DNA from: Flavobacterium inviolabile
GTDB lineage: Bacteria; Bacteroidota; Bacteroidia; Flavobacteriales; Flavobacteriaceae
Assembly (NCBI RefSeq): GCF_013389455.1
Contig: NZ_CP058278.1
Coordinates: 2,852,001-2,916,000 of the forward strand
Reading direction: 5' to 3'
DNA length: 64,000 bases
Shown: positions 26,324-34,894 of the stretch, piece by piece
Numbering within the stretch: position 1 is the stretch's first letter
Layout: each line of letters opens with the position of its first letter
The notes under the pieces: model-generated
The model's database searches: none
The model's input: only the letters and a program-made list of their open reading frames with translations
What the model was told of the DNA's origin: nothing
Translations under genes and position numbers: made by a program

Positions 26324-27454
26324 ATGAAACACTATATCCTGATTTTCGCCTACCTCTTTTTACTCACCGGTTGCAGTAACAAAAAAGAGACTCCGGAAAC
26401 CACTGCCGGAAAAACAGTTCCTACTGTGGTTTCCCTGACTGCCACACAAATAAAAAATGCCGGAATCGCATCCGCTTTACCGGTCGTACAGGATGTTCAG
26501 GGATCTTTATTGCTCCAGGGTTCGGTGAGCGTTCCGCCGCAAAGTACCGTAAGCCTTAGCTTCCCGTTGGGCGGCTACCTGAAACACACTGCGATGCTAC
26601 CCGGTATGTACGTTCGAAAAGGCCAGGTTCTGGCTACTATGGAAGACATACAGTTCATACAGCTGCAACAGGATTTTTTAACGGCAAAAGAGCGTTTTCT
26701 TTTAGCCGATAAGGAATACAAACGTCAGAAAGGACTGAATGAAAGTAAAGCCAGCAGTGATAAAGTTGCCGAACAGGCACATACTGAAAGACAAACCCAG
26801 CAGATCGATATGGCTTCGCTTGCGCAGAAATTACGCCTGATTGGTATCAATCCGGAAAAGCTGAATGCTGCTACTATTTCCAAAACGGTAGCCATTGTTT
26901 CCCCGATTACCGGTTTAGTGGCAAAAGTAAATGTCAATGTGGGCAAATATACTGCTCCCACCGATGTGCTGTTTGAACTGGTGGATACAAAGGACCTGCT
27001 TCTGACGCTGAATGTTTTTGAAAAAAATGTGGACCAGGTCAGCATTGGTCAGACCGTTATGGCATATTCGAACAATGACCGCAATAAAAAATACAAAGCC
27101 AGCATACAGTATATCAATACAACACTCAACTCAGACGGCGCGATGGAACTGATTTGTAAGTTCGACAAGATCGATGCGGCTTTATTACCGGGATTGTTTA
27201 TGCAGGGCGAAGTTGCCGTCCGGAACAACAAAGGTCTTTCCGTTCCGGAAGATGCTGTTGTCCGCTGGCAGAACCGTTACTATGTCTTTACCGAGCAAAA
27301 AGAAGGTACTTATACAATGATTCCGGTCGATTTGGGAAATGCCCATAACGGAATCCGGCAGATTATAGCTTCCTCAATACAAACAAACTCAAAAATAGTC
27401 GTTAAAAATGCCTATACCTTATTGACAAAATTAATGAACAGTACCGAAGAATAA
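26324..27454 (+). CDS. RND efflux periplasmic adaptor of the fused pump
   Basis: A 376-aa membrane-fusion lipoprotein (LFLLTGCSN, Cys17). Lipoyl half motifs are GGYLKHTAMLPGMYVRKGQVLATM and VSPITGLVAKVNVNVGKY, flanking a helical hairpin near 110-160. The C-terminal barrel ends with QTNSKIVVKNAYTLLTKLMN. It completes the second tripartite pump. It differs clearly from the first adaptor, so the two operons are not a recent duplication. Confidence 0.9.
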   Translation: MKHYILIFAYLFLLTGCSNKKETPETTAGKTVPTVVSLTATQIKNAGIASALPVVQDVQGSLLLQGSVSVPPQSTVSLSFPLGGYLKHTAMLPGMYVRKGQVLATMEDIQFIQLQQDFLTAKERFLLADKEYKRQKGLNESKASSDKVAEQAHTERQTQQIDMASLAQKLRLIGINPEKLNAATISKTVAIVSPITGLVAKVNVNVGKYTAPTDVLFELVDTKDLLLTLNVFEKNVDQVSIGQTVMAYSNNDRNKKYKASIQYINTTLNSDGAMELICKFDKIDAALLPGLFMQGEVAVRNNKGLSVPEDAVVRWQNRYYVFTEQKEGTYTMIPVDLGNAHNGIRQIIASSIQTNSKIVVKNAYTLLTKLMNSTEE

Positions 27455-27495
27455 TGGTACTGTACCGTTTAGATTGTTGCTTTGTTTATTGAAAA

Positions 27496-27526
27496 GGGCC
27501 TCCTCTCCGGATGAGGTCTTTTTTTG
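27496..27526 (+). terminator. Rho-independent terminator of the second RND operon
   Basis: GGCCTC / GAGGTC stem with an inner CTCTCCGGAT loop, then seven T residues. The core CTCTCCGGATGAGG is close to the terminator at 21298, though the upper stem has decayed by mismatches. Confidence 0.75.
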
Positions 27527-27560
27527 TTTAAAATTGTTTGCTTTTGCCGGAAATGAGCCG

Positions 27561-28124
27561 TTACGGTACAATTAATCCGTTTTTATAGTTCAGAATATAT
27601 TCCACGGTATCTTTTTCAGATTGCGTTTCATAGATAATTAACTGCCCGTTTTCATTTTTAAACGAACCGCTTTCTATTGTTTCGCCTTTTCTGTTTTTTG
27701 AGAAGTCCACATTCAGCAGTCTTCCATCGGCATAATGCCTTATGGTGTGGAGCTGCCCGTTATTAAAATACCAGATCCATTTGCCGTCCATTTTCCCGTT
27801 AACCAAATTTCCTTTACCGTAGAATTTCCCGTTTTGATGGTAAAATTTCCAGCTGCCAACCTGTTTTCCGTTGTCAATTTTCCCGATCTGTCTTAATTTC
27901 CCGTTTTCGTGATACACTTTGCTGGTACCGGTTTCAACATTGTTTTTAAAGCTGCTTTTCATATAAAGCCGATCCTTTTCATCATAATACCTCCAAACAC
28001 CCTGTTTTTGGTTGTTGACCATTTTTCCAACCAGCTTGCGATTTTTGCTATCCCTTTCGGAGACTATATTTTTTGAACAGGAAATAAAGATAAGTACCGT
28101 AAAAAAGTATAAAAAGATTCTCAT
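27561..28124 (-). CDS. MORN-repeat (YwqK-type) lipoprotein
   Basis: A 187-aa lipoprotein (VLIFISCSK, Cys16) made of repeated segments of the form YHENGKLRQIGKIDNGKQVGSWKFY, about six copies. This is the MORN-variant repeat of the toxin-antitoxin YwqK-like family common in Bacteroidetes. It is a single gene convergent with the RND operon. It probably sits at the cell surface or in the periplasm. A true antitoxin role is doubtful and no toxin gene lies beside it. Confidence 0.8.
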   Translation of the reverse strand: MRIFLYFFTVLIFISCSKNIVSERDSKNRKLVGKMVNNQKQGVWRYYDEKDRLYMKSSFKNNVETGTSKVYHENGKLRQIGKIDNGKQVGSWKFYHQNGKFYGKGNLVNGKMDGKWIWYFNNGQLHTIRHYADGRLLNVDFSKNRKGETIESGSFKNENGQLIIYETQSEKDTVEYILNYKNGLIVP

Positions 28125-28354
28125 TTAAAAATAATTACAGATCACCGTTTTCAAGGTGCCATTATTAGGTCGGCCGGGCGTTGTACGTAATACATCAAAA
28201 GTGTAATTGTCCCTTTTTTATGGGCGTTTTTTAAGCACAATGGAGCCTTCCCGCAAAAATACACTACTCCTTATAAAGAGCCAAACAAAAACTATGATCT
28301 AAAAGTGTTATTTTTAAGGCGTTGAATACCTGTCAAAACCTAAAACCAAATGTT

Positions 28355-29593
28355 ATGATCAGAACCGTTTCCGTACTACTGTTATTCACGCTGTTTGTAT
28401 CCTGCCGGCAGACCGCTACTAAAAGTGCCGATAAACAGCAACAGGCAAAAGATTCGCTAACAGCTACTCTTGACAGCCTTTACCGGCAAGGGTATTTTAA
28501 TGGTTTTTCGGTTGCCCTGGTAAATGAAAACGGAACGTTGTATCAAAACGGGTTTGGGTATGCCGCTGTTGAAAACAAGCGGAAATATACCGTACATACC
28601 ATTCAGAATATTGCTTCCATTTCGAAAACCTTTGTTGGCATAGCTTTGTTAAAAGCGCAGGAACTGCATGCCTTAAAACTGGATGACCCAATTAATAAAT
28701 ACCTGCCTTTTAAGGTTTACAATCCGCATTTCCCGGATCAGGAAATCACCATCAGGCATTTGGCAACCCATACTTCCGGGATTATGGACAACGATTATTA
28801 CCTGACACAGAATTATTATCTGAAACCCGGTCAGGATTTAAAAAATGTAAAGCAGACATTTGATGATACGCAGGTATTTAATGCCCCGGACTCCGTGTTG
28901 CCGTTAAATATATTTCTGAGCAACTTTCTGGCAGAGGACGGAAAATGGAACAACAGTTTTTCCAAAAACAAACCCGGAGCCATTTATGAATATTCCAATA
29001 TAGCAACCACACTTGCCGCTTATATCGTCGAACTGGCAACCGGTGAAGGTTTCGATTCGTTTACGACCCGGTATATTCTAAAGCCCTTACAAATGAATGA
29101 ATCGGGATGGAAATTTGACGCTGTGGATTTTTCAAAACACTCCAGGCTTTACGAAAATCCCAAAACACTGCTTCCCTATTATGCAATGATTTCGTATCCG
29201 GACGGTAATTTTATCACCTCTATAAATGATTTGAGTAAATATTTAACTGAATTAATAAAAGGTTTTGATAATAAGGGTACTATATTAAACAAAAACAGTT
29301 ATTCCGAATTATTCGGAGGCCAATTAAGTGCCCGGAACTTTACCGAACGGAATACACAGAATCCTTATAGCGAATCCTATAATGTAGGTATATTAATGGG
29401 AATCAGCCACACCGGAAACATCGGGCATACCGGTGGTGATCCGGGTGTTGCTTCCATGTTGTTTTTTAATCCCAAAACCAAGATCGGCCGGATCATCATC
29501 ACTAATACCAGCATAACCGACAAACCCGGAAGCGATATGTTTTACCGTATCTGGGATGAACTGGAAGCCCGTCAAAATAGTTTTATTGAGTAA
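28355..29593 (+). CDS. Serine beta-lactamase-like hydrolase, predicted lipoprotein
   Basis: 412 aa from the ATG at 28355. An upstream TTG at 28322 would add 11 residues in front of the signal and is less likely. The lipoprotein signal ends LLLFTLFVSCRQ. The catalytic motifs of class C/serine hydrolases are present: SISKT (SxxK), a YSN tripeptide in IYEYSNIATTLA, and HTGGDPG as the third motif. It belongs to the beta-lactamase/transpeptidase-like family. Antibiotic hydrolysis cannot be assumed, because peptidases and esterases share this fold. Monocistronic. Confidence 0.85.
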   Translation: MIRTVSVLLLFTLFVSCRQTATKSADKQQQAKDSLTATLDSLYRQGYFNGFSVALVNENGTLYQNGFGYAAVENKRKYTVHTIQNIASISKTFVGIALLKAQELHALKLDDPINKYLPFKVYNPHFPDQEITIRHLATHTSGIMDNDYYLTQNYYLKPGQDLKNVKQTFDDTQVFNAPDSVLPLNIFLSNFLAEDGKWNNSFSKNKPGAIYEYSNIATTLAAYIVELATGEGFDSFTTRYILKPLQMNESGWKFDAVDFSKHSRLYENPKTLLPYYAMISYPDGNFITSINDLSKYLTELIKGFDNKGTILNKNSYSELFGGQLSARNFTERNTQNPYSESYNVGILMGISHTGNIGHTGGDPGVASMLFFNPKTKIGRIIITNTSITDKPGSDMFYRIWDELEARQNSFIE

Positions 29594-30029
29594 TCATACA
29601 ACCAACCTGACACCTTTCAATACCCTGAAAAAAGATATCGCGATTTAAACATCCGTTTCCTCCCGAACCGGAATTTTGCAATCTGATTACCCCGTTTTCC
29701 AAAAATATTCCCGGAGTAATTTTTTTAGCTGTTGATAAGTCCGCCATAATACCAAAAATAAACTTCCCCGGCATTGTTTATAACCTCCGTTTTGGTTTTC
29801 GGTTTCCCCCTAACCTGTTCGGTTTACCCGTTAAAATTGCTGTTGATAATTTCTTATCCGGCTGCCATTTTCTGCTGTTGATAAAACGGTTACTTTTTCA
29901 GGAATCTATGTTGAACTAAATATATTGATGTTGTAATTTTGATAACCCCTAAAAGCACATCCTTTTGTTTATCCCAGACAAAATAGTGTTTTTCCCTTTC
30001 TATAGGTTAAATTTTAAATTCAATATATT
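29594..30029. other. Intergenic region upstream of nrdBA
   Basis: About 435 bp. It holds the promoter of nrdB and a T-rich tract. A 63-aa minus-strand frame (29583-29774) overlaps the hydrolase stop codon and was not accepted. I see no FNR-type palindrome or NrdR box pair here. Confidence 0.4.
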
Positions 30030-31004
30030 ATGTCAATATTCGATAGCAGAATTAACTATAAACCATTTGAGTACCCCGAAGTACTTAAATTCACAGAAGC
30101 CATAAACAAATCGTACTGGGTGCACAGTGAAGTCGATTTCACCGCTGATACACAGGACTTTCACTCGCATTTGAGCCATGCGGAAAAAACCGCCATCAAG
30201 CATAGTTTGCTGGCAATTGCACAGATTGAAGTAGCCGTAAAAAGCTTCTGGGGTAATATCTATGAGCATTTTCCAAAACCGGAATTCAACGGACTGGGCA
30301 GTACTTTTGCCGAATGTGAATTCAGGCATTCCGAAGCCTATTCCCGACTGTTGGAAGTACTGGGTTACAACGACGAATTTGAAAAACTGTTGACCATTCC
30401 GGTAATCATGCAGCGTGTCAACTATCTTTCAAAAGTGCTGAAAGATACCCGTTCGCAGGACAATCAGAAATATGTGGTTTCACTGATCCTGTTCAGCATA
30501 CTAATTGAAAACGTATCGCTTTTCAGCCAGTTTGCCATTATACTGTCCTTTACCCGTTTTAAAGGCTATATGAAAAATGTGAGTAACATTATCGCCTGGA
30601 CTTCTGTGGACGAGCAGGTACATGCCAATGCCGGAATCTATATTGTTAATAAGATCCGCGAAGAGCATCCGGAATATTTTGATGCCGAAACCATTGCCCT
30701 GATCCGTGAAAGTGTCAAAGATTCTATTGGAGTGGAATCGGATATCCTGGACTGGATCTTTGAAAGCGGTGAGCTTGAAATCATCAAAAAGAATGACCTG
30801 GTTAATTTTATGAAATTCCGTATAGACGAAAGTCTTTCCCAGATTGGCATTGAAAAAGTGTTTCATGTCAGCCAGGAAGAATATCAGGTAATGGCCTGGT
30901 TTGAAGAAGAAGTGTTTGCCAACAGTCTTGATGATTTCTTTGCAAAACGTCCGGTAGAGTACACAAAACACGATAAAAGTATTACGGCAAACGACCTGTT
31001 TTAA
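30030..31004 (+). CDS. nrdB: Class I ribonucleotide reductase small subunit
   Basis: A 324-aa R2 protein. Diiron ligands are visible: Glu67, Glu97 and His100 (ECEFRHSEAY), Glu in LIENVSLF, and Glu/His in DEQVHAN. Tyr104, four residues after His100, is the expected radical tyrosine. It therefore generates a stable radical that is passed to the large subunit, and needs oxygen for assembly. It is followed 26 bp later by the large-subunit gene. Its order before nrdA, and the short partner, distinguish this pair from the enterobacterial type. Confidence 0.9.
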   Translation: MSIFDSRINYKPFEYPEVLKFTEAINKSYWVHSEVDFTADTQDFHSHLSHAEKTAIKHSLLAIAQIEVAVKSFWGNIYEHFPKPEFNGLGSTFAECEFRHSEAYSRLLEVLGYNDEFEKLLTIPVIMQRVNYLSKVLKDTRSQDNQKYVVSLILFSILIENVSLFSQFAIILSFTRFKGYMKNVSNIIAWTSVDEQVHANAGIYIVNKIREEHPEYFDAETIALIRESVKDSIGVESDILDWIFESGELEIIKKNDLVNFMKFRIDESLSQIGIEKVFHVSQEEYQVMAWFEEEVFANSLDDFFAKRPVEYTKHDKSITANDLF

Positions 31005-31030
31005 TTTTTTTTACCCATAATCCTATAATA

Positions 31031-32728
31031 ATGCAAGATATTTCAAATAAGAATACGGAACCTTTTTCCGACAACAATCCCTTTCCAAAACTATGGTGGA
31101 AAAATTCCGAAAGTGAACAAATATTAAACAGAGGTTACCTGCTAAAAGGTGAAACGGTTGAAGGTGCTATCGACCGGATTTGCAGTGCTGCTGCCCGCAG
31201 ACTGTACCGCCCGGAATTAAAAGAATCTTTCCAGGAAATGATTGAGCGCGGCTGGATGAGTATCAGTTCTCCGGTCTGGGCCAATATGGGTACCGAAAGA
31301 GGGTTGCCTATTTCCTGTTTTAACGTTCATATTCCGGACCATATTGAAGGGATTACCCACAAACTGGGTGAAGTGATCATGCAAACAAAAATCGGAGGCG
31401 GTACTTCCGGTTATTTCGGGGAGCTGAGAGAAAGAGGCAGCGCCGTAACCGATAACGGGAAAAGCAGCGGTTCAGTTAGCTTTATGAAGTTATTCGACAC
31501 AGCTATGGATACGATTTCACAGGGTGGCGTGCGCCGTGGTGCATTTGCCGCTTACCTTGACATTGACCATCCGGATATCGAAGAGTTTCTTAAGATTAAA
31601 AGCATCGGAAACCCTATCCAAAACCTGTTTACCGGCGTGTGCGTTCCGGATTACTGGATGCAGGAAATGATTGACGGCGATACCGAAAAACGCCATATCT
31701 GGGCAAAAGTACTGGAAAGCCGCCAACAGAAAGGATTGCCTTATATTTTCTTTTCGGATAATGTCAATAAAAATAAACCACAGGTTTATAAAGACAATAA
31801 CCTGCGCATTAATTCGAGTAATTTATGCAGTGAGATCATGCTGCCGTCTTCAAAAGACGAATCGTTTATCTGCTGCCTGTCTTCTATGAATCTTGAGCTT
31901 TATGAAGAATGGAAAGACACCGAAGCCGTTAAACTGGCTATCTTTTTCCTGGATGCCGTATTGCAGGAGTTCATCGAAAAAACAGAAGACAATTATTATT
32001 TAACAGCAGCCAACCGCTTTGCAAAAAGACACCGTGCTTTAGGACTGGGCGTTTTGGGCTGGCATTCTTACCTGCAAAAAAACATGATTCCGTTTGAAGG
32101 TATGGAGGCTAAAATGAAAACTACGGAGATCTTTAAACATATCAGTGAAAAAGCCGACAAAGCCACACAGGAACTGGCGCGCATTTACGGTGAGCCGGAA
32201 TTGCTGAAAGGCTACGGCAGACGTAACACCACAACACTGGCAATTGCACCTACCACCTCTTCATCGGCAATTTTAGGACAAACGTCACCCGGTATTGAAC
32301 CGTTTAGCAGTAATTATTATAAAGCCGGACTTTCCAAAGGGAATTTTATGCGTAAAAACAAATACCTGAGAAAGTTACTGGAAGAAAAAGGGCTGGACAA
32401 TGAAGAAATCTGGAGAGAGATCATGCTAAACGGCGGCAGTGTGCAGCATATCGAACAGCTCACAGCAAACGAAAAAGCGGTCTTTAAAACATTTAAAGAG
32501 ATCAGTCAGCTGGAAATCATACAGCAGGCGGCCATCCGTCAGAAATTTGTAGATCAGGCACAGAGTTTAAACCTGAATATCCCTTCCGACTTACCGATTA
32601 AAGATGTAAACAGTCTTTTAATTGAAGCCTGGAAGCTGGGAATTAAAACCCTGTATTACCAACGCAGTCAAAGTGTTTCCAAAGAGTTTATCACCAATCT
32701 GGTAAGCTGTAGCAGCTGTGAATCATAG
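31031..32728 (+). CDS. nrdA: Short class I ribonucleotide reductase large subunit
   Basis: 565 aa, much shorter than the 750-850 aa usual for NrdA and lacking the N-terminal ATP cone. Active-site elements are intact: Cys96 in PISCF, Asn264/Cys266/Glu268 in NSSNLCSEI, the tyrosine pair in LYYQR, and a C-terminal CSSC redox pair. It reduces ribonucleotides to deoxyribonucleotides with nrdB. Overall activity is unlikely to be inhibited by dATP through a cone. A class III enzyme is encoded at 55152, so dNTP supply is covered with and without oxygen. Confidence 0.9.
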   Translation: MQDISNKNTEPFSDNNPFPKLWWKNSESEQILNRGYLLKGETVEGAIDRICSAAARRLYRPELKESFQEMIERGWMSISSPVWANMGTERGLPISCFNVHIPDHIEGITHKLGEVIMQTKIGGGTSGYFGELRERGSAVTDNGKSSGSVSFMKLFDTAMDTISQGGVRRGAFAAYLDIDHPDIEEFLKIKSIGNPIQNLFTGVCVPDYWMQEMIDGDTEKRHIWAKVLESRQQKGLPYIFFSDNVNKNKPQVYKDNNLRINSSNLCSEIMLPSSKDESFICCLSSMNLELYEEWKDTEAVKLAIFFLDAVLQEFIEKTEDNYYLTAANRFAKRHRALGLGVLGWHSYLQKNMIPFEGMEAKMKTTEIFKHISEKADKATQELARIYGEPELLKGYGRRNTTTLAIAPTTSSSAILGQTSPGIEPFSSNYYKAGLSKGNFMRKNKYLRKLLEEKGLDNEEIWREIMLNGGSVQHIEQLTANEKAVFKTFKEISQLEIIQQAAIRQKFVDQAQSLNLNIPSDLPIKDVNSLLIEAWKLGIKTLYYQRSQSVSKEFITNLVSCSSCES

Positions 32729-32737
32729 CAGAATCGA

Positions 32738-32776
32738 ATGATTATAATTTTTCAAATAAATTATAATCATTTTTTT
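32738..32776 (+). terminator. Rho-independent terminator of nrdBA
   Basis: ATGATTATAA (32738-32747) pairs perfectly with TTATAATCAT (32761-32770), and a T-run follows. It begins 10 bp after the nrdA stop. Confidence 0.75.
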
Positions 32777-32902
32777 AACAAAAAAAAGAAATAAATAAAC
32801 ATAAAAATAACCTGATTAGCTTGCATAATTAACCAAAACACTTTAAATTTAACTTCATATTCCTGAGAATTTCTTTGCTCCAAACAAAAATTAATTAGGC
32901 TT

Positions 32903-33565
32903 ATGAATACGTACCAGCACATTACCGAACTAAAAGCCCCACTAAAAGTACTTAATACCGATGAACAAATAAAACTGGATGGTTGCAAAACCACACTGTC
33001 CTTTAAAAAGGGCGACCGGATTTATGAAGAAGGCGCGCTAATAAACGGCGTGTATTGTATTGACAAAGGTGTTTGCAAACTGACCAAAAAGGAACAGATC
33101 ATACGACTGGCAGGCAGTGGCGATATTTTGGGTTTACAATCCATTATCGCCAAAGTCCCGGTCAATACCAGTACCTATGCACTGGAAACCATGCAGGTCA
33201 ATTTTATACCTTCCCCGCTCATTATCGAGTTATTGGAACAAAACAAATTGTTCTCTTTAAATGCTTTAAATATAATCTGTAAAGAGTTTCAGGATGCCAG
33301 CAACCTGCTGGTCAATATGGCTCAGAAAAATGTCAGGCAGCGGCTTGCCTATACATTACTCAACTTTAAAGATACTTTCGGGACTGATGAAGATGCCGCT
33401 ATCAATATTAATTTATCCCGCGAAGAACTGGCATCTATTATTGGTACAGCTCCGGAAAACTGCATCCGTCTTCTTTCCGAATTCACAAAAGAGAATATAA
33501 TCCAGCTGTACGGAAAAAAGATCATCATCAAAAATCCCACCGCCCTCCTTAAGATTTCGAAATAA
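32903..33565 (+). CDS. Crp/Fnr-family transcription regulator
   Basis: A 220-aa protein with an N-terminal cyclic-nucleotide-binding-like barrel (FKKGDRIYEEGALINGVYCIDKGVCKL) and a C-terminal helix-turn-helix with recognition helix near LASIIGTAPENCIRLLSEF. There is no N-terminal Cys cluster, so it is not an Fe-S FNR. The barrel lacks the cAMP-binding Arg-Ser pattern. Regulators of this kind (Dnr/Nnr-like) respond to NO through haem in other denitrifiers. A role in the adjacent denitrification genes is inferred. Confidence 0.85.
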   Translation: MNTYQHITELKAPLKVLNTDEQIKLDGCKTTLSFKKGDRIYEEGALINGVYCIDKGVCKLTKKEQIIRLAGSGDILGLQSIIAKVPVNTSTYALETMQVNFIPSPLIIELLEQNKLFSLNALNIICKEFQDASNLLVNMAQKNVRQRLAYTLLNFKDTFGTDEDAAININLSREELASIIGTAPENCIRLLSEFTKENIIQLYGKKIIIKNPTALLKISK

Positions 33566-33691
33566 ATGGCTGAGAAGCCTATTTTAGTAGTAAAAGCTAA
33601 CATTTATCATGTTTTATTTTAGCTATTTAGCATTATTTTGTCTAAATCTAAAAAAGCAGGCACATTATACATTCCCCTAAAAACACTAAAG

Positions 33692-34285
33692 ATGCAAATC
33701 GAACCCGATCTCTTATTTACCTGGGGAGCTATCGCTAAGGAGTTCCCGAAAAATACCGTTATTTTTTATGAAAATGATCCCGCACTGTACTTTTACCAGA
33801 TCCTGGAAGGTACTGTTAAAATGGTATATATTAACGAAGACGGAAAAGAACTTACGGTCGGAATGTTCGAAAAAGGCCGGAGTTTCGGAGAACCGCCTTT
33901 GTTTATTGACCAGCCTTATCCGGCAGCGGCAATTGCCCATACCGATACTATCATACTGAAACTTTCAAAAGAGAAATTTTTTGAGATGCTGAAAGAGCAC
34001 AATGAAATTTTATCCAAAGTACTGCAGCTGTTTGCGACCCGTATTTACAACAAGGTGGTTTTTTCTAAAAACATCATTAATCAGAAACCGGAACACAGGA
34101 TCCGTACCTTTCTGGACAATTTTAAGAAGCAATGCAGCCATCCGACAGAAAAGATCCTGATTCCCTATACCCGTAAGGAAATTGCCGATTTTACAGGATT
34201 AAGGGTTGAAACTGTGATCCGTACCGTATCTCAGATGAGTAAAAGAAAGAAAATTGAAATCAAAAATCATAAGTTATACTATTGA
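33692..34285 (+). CDS. Second Crp/Fnr-family transcription regulator
   Basis: 197 aa from the ATG at 33692 (MQIEPDLLFTWG). A TTG at 33638 would add 18 residues that are not conserved-looking. The barrel segment GTVKMVYINEDGKELTVGMFEKGRSFGE is well formed and the helix-turn-helix reads YTRKEIADFTGLRVETVIRTVSQM. There is no Cys cluster, so oxygen is not sensed through Fe-S. It lies next to an FNR-type palindrome at 34314. Either of the two Crp/Fnr proteins could bind the ATGAYT-type boxes listed here. Confidence 0.8.
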   Translation: MQIEPDLLFTWGAIAKEFPKNTVIFYENDPALYFYQILEGTVKMVYINEDGKELTVGMFEKGRSFGEPPLFIDQPYPAAAIAHTDTIILKLSKEKFFEMLKEHNEILSKVLQLFATRIYNKVVFSKNIINQKPEHRIRTFLDNFKKQCSHPTEKILIPYTRKEIADFTGLRVETVIRTVSQMSKRKKIEIKNHKLYY

Positions 34286-34313
34286 TAGCGGCAAGCGTTA
34301 GTAATGCCTGCAC

Positions 34314-34330
34314 TATGATTACAGTCATAC
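34314..34330. promoter_or_regulatory. Crp/Fnr-type palindrome TATGATTACAGTCATAC
   Basis: The core ATGATTACAGTCAT is identical to the box at 41211-41224 between nosZ and the copper genes. It lies downstream of the second regulator gene and is followed 33 bp later by TTCCTTTA, a weak -7 element, in the + direction. Confidence 0.65.
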
Positions 34331-34360
34331 CGTATACGCTAAAAATTTTCTTCCTTTATA

Positions 34361-34440
34361 CCATAAAAATAATTATTAATTCGTGTAATTTTTATGCCAA
34401 ACTCAAAAGCGGAAACAAAATACTTTGTTTCCGCTTTTTA
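34361..34440 (+). ncRNA. Candidate Fnr-box-controlled small RNA
   Basis: From a predicted start near 34362 to the strong terminator at 34405-34439 the transcript would be about 75-80 nt. It contains no convincing ORF. The upstream box-to--7 spacing equals that of the known-gene promoters in this window. The transcript would have the architecture of E. coli FnrS, but nothing of FnrS sequence is implied. The weak -7 element is the main doubt. Confidence 0.35.
34405..34440. terminator. Bidirectional terminator
   Basis: AAAAGCGGAAACAAA / TTTGTTTCCGCTTTTT hairpin with A- and T-runs on both sides. It ends the truncated haemoglobin transcript on the minus strand (stop at 34460) and anything entering from the left. 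Confidence 0.85.
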
Positions 34441-34459
34441 ATGTTAAAAGGTTATATGG

Positions 34460-34831
34460 TTACAATAAGGTTTTCTGCTGCATCATCAGGGAAATATTAA
34501 CCGCCCTTTCTTTTATTTCATTGGCTTTCTTACCGCTGAAAAGTTCATCTACAGTCGCGGTAAACAGTTTATTCCAATGCTTAAAATGCTTCACGGTCAG
34601 CGGGCTTTTATGGTGTAATTCGCGGTGCTTTACCATCGGGTTTCCTTCAAAATTTCCGGTATAAAACAAGATGTTTTCCCAGAAGTCATACATTTTAGGA
34701 AGGTGTTTTTTCCAGTTTACCCGAGCGACTTCCGTGAACAGATAGCCTATTTCGGAATCCGTTTTCACCTTTTCATAAAAAACGTTTACCAAAAGAATAA
34801 TATCTTCCCGGTTCTGAATATCTTTTTTCAT
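34460..34831 (-). CDS. Group III truncated haemoglobin
   Basis: A 123-aa globin of the trHb3/Ctb family: FYEKVKTDSEIGYLF, then WKKHLPKMYDFWENILFYTGNFEGNPMVKHREL with the proximal-type His region and the conserved Trp in HFKHWNKLF. It binds haem and O2/NO. Placed just after nosY on the same strand, with a 63-bp gap, it probably detoxifies or senses NO in the denitrification regulon. A second copy is encoded at 48605. Confidence 0.9.
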   Translation of the reverse strand: MKKDIQNREDIILLVNVFYEKVKTDSEIGYLFTEVARVNWKKHLPKMYDFWENILFYTGNFEGNPMVKHRELHHKSPLTVKHFKHWNKLFTATVDELFSGKKANEIKERAVNISLMMQQKTLL

Positions 34832-34894
34832 AAATCATACCTTTAAATTAATATGCTGACAACTTTTTTGGGTGATTCCGAAAACAAAGCAAAA

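Noticed and set aside
29583..29774. 63-aa minus-strand ORF overlapping the end of the beta-lactamase-like gene
   Set aside because: The composition is plausible, with Gly- and Cys-containing segments, but there is no promoter or terminator evidence and it overlaps a confident gene.
32738..32770. ATGATTATAA...TTATAATCAT as a regulator box
   Set aside because: The arms are separated by 13 bp and followed by a T-run just after nrdA, so it is a terminator. The half-site resemblance is incidental.
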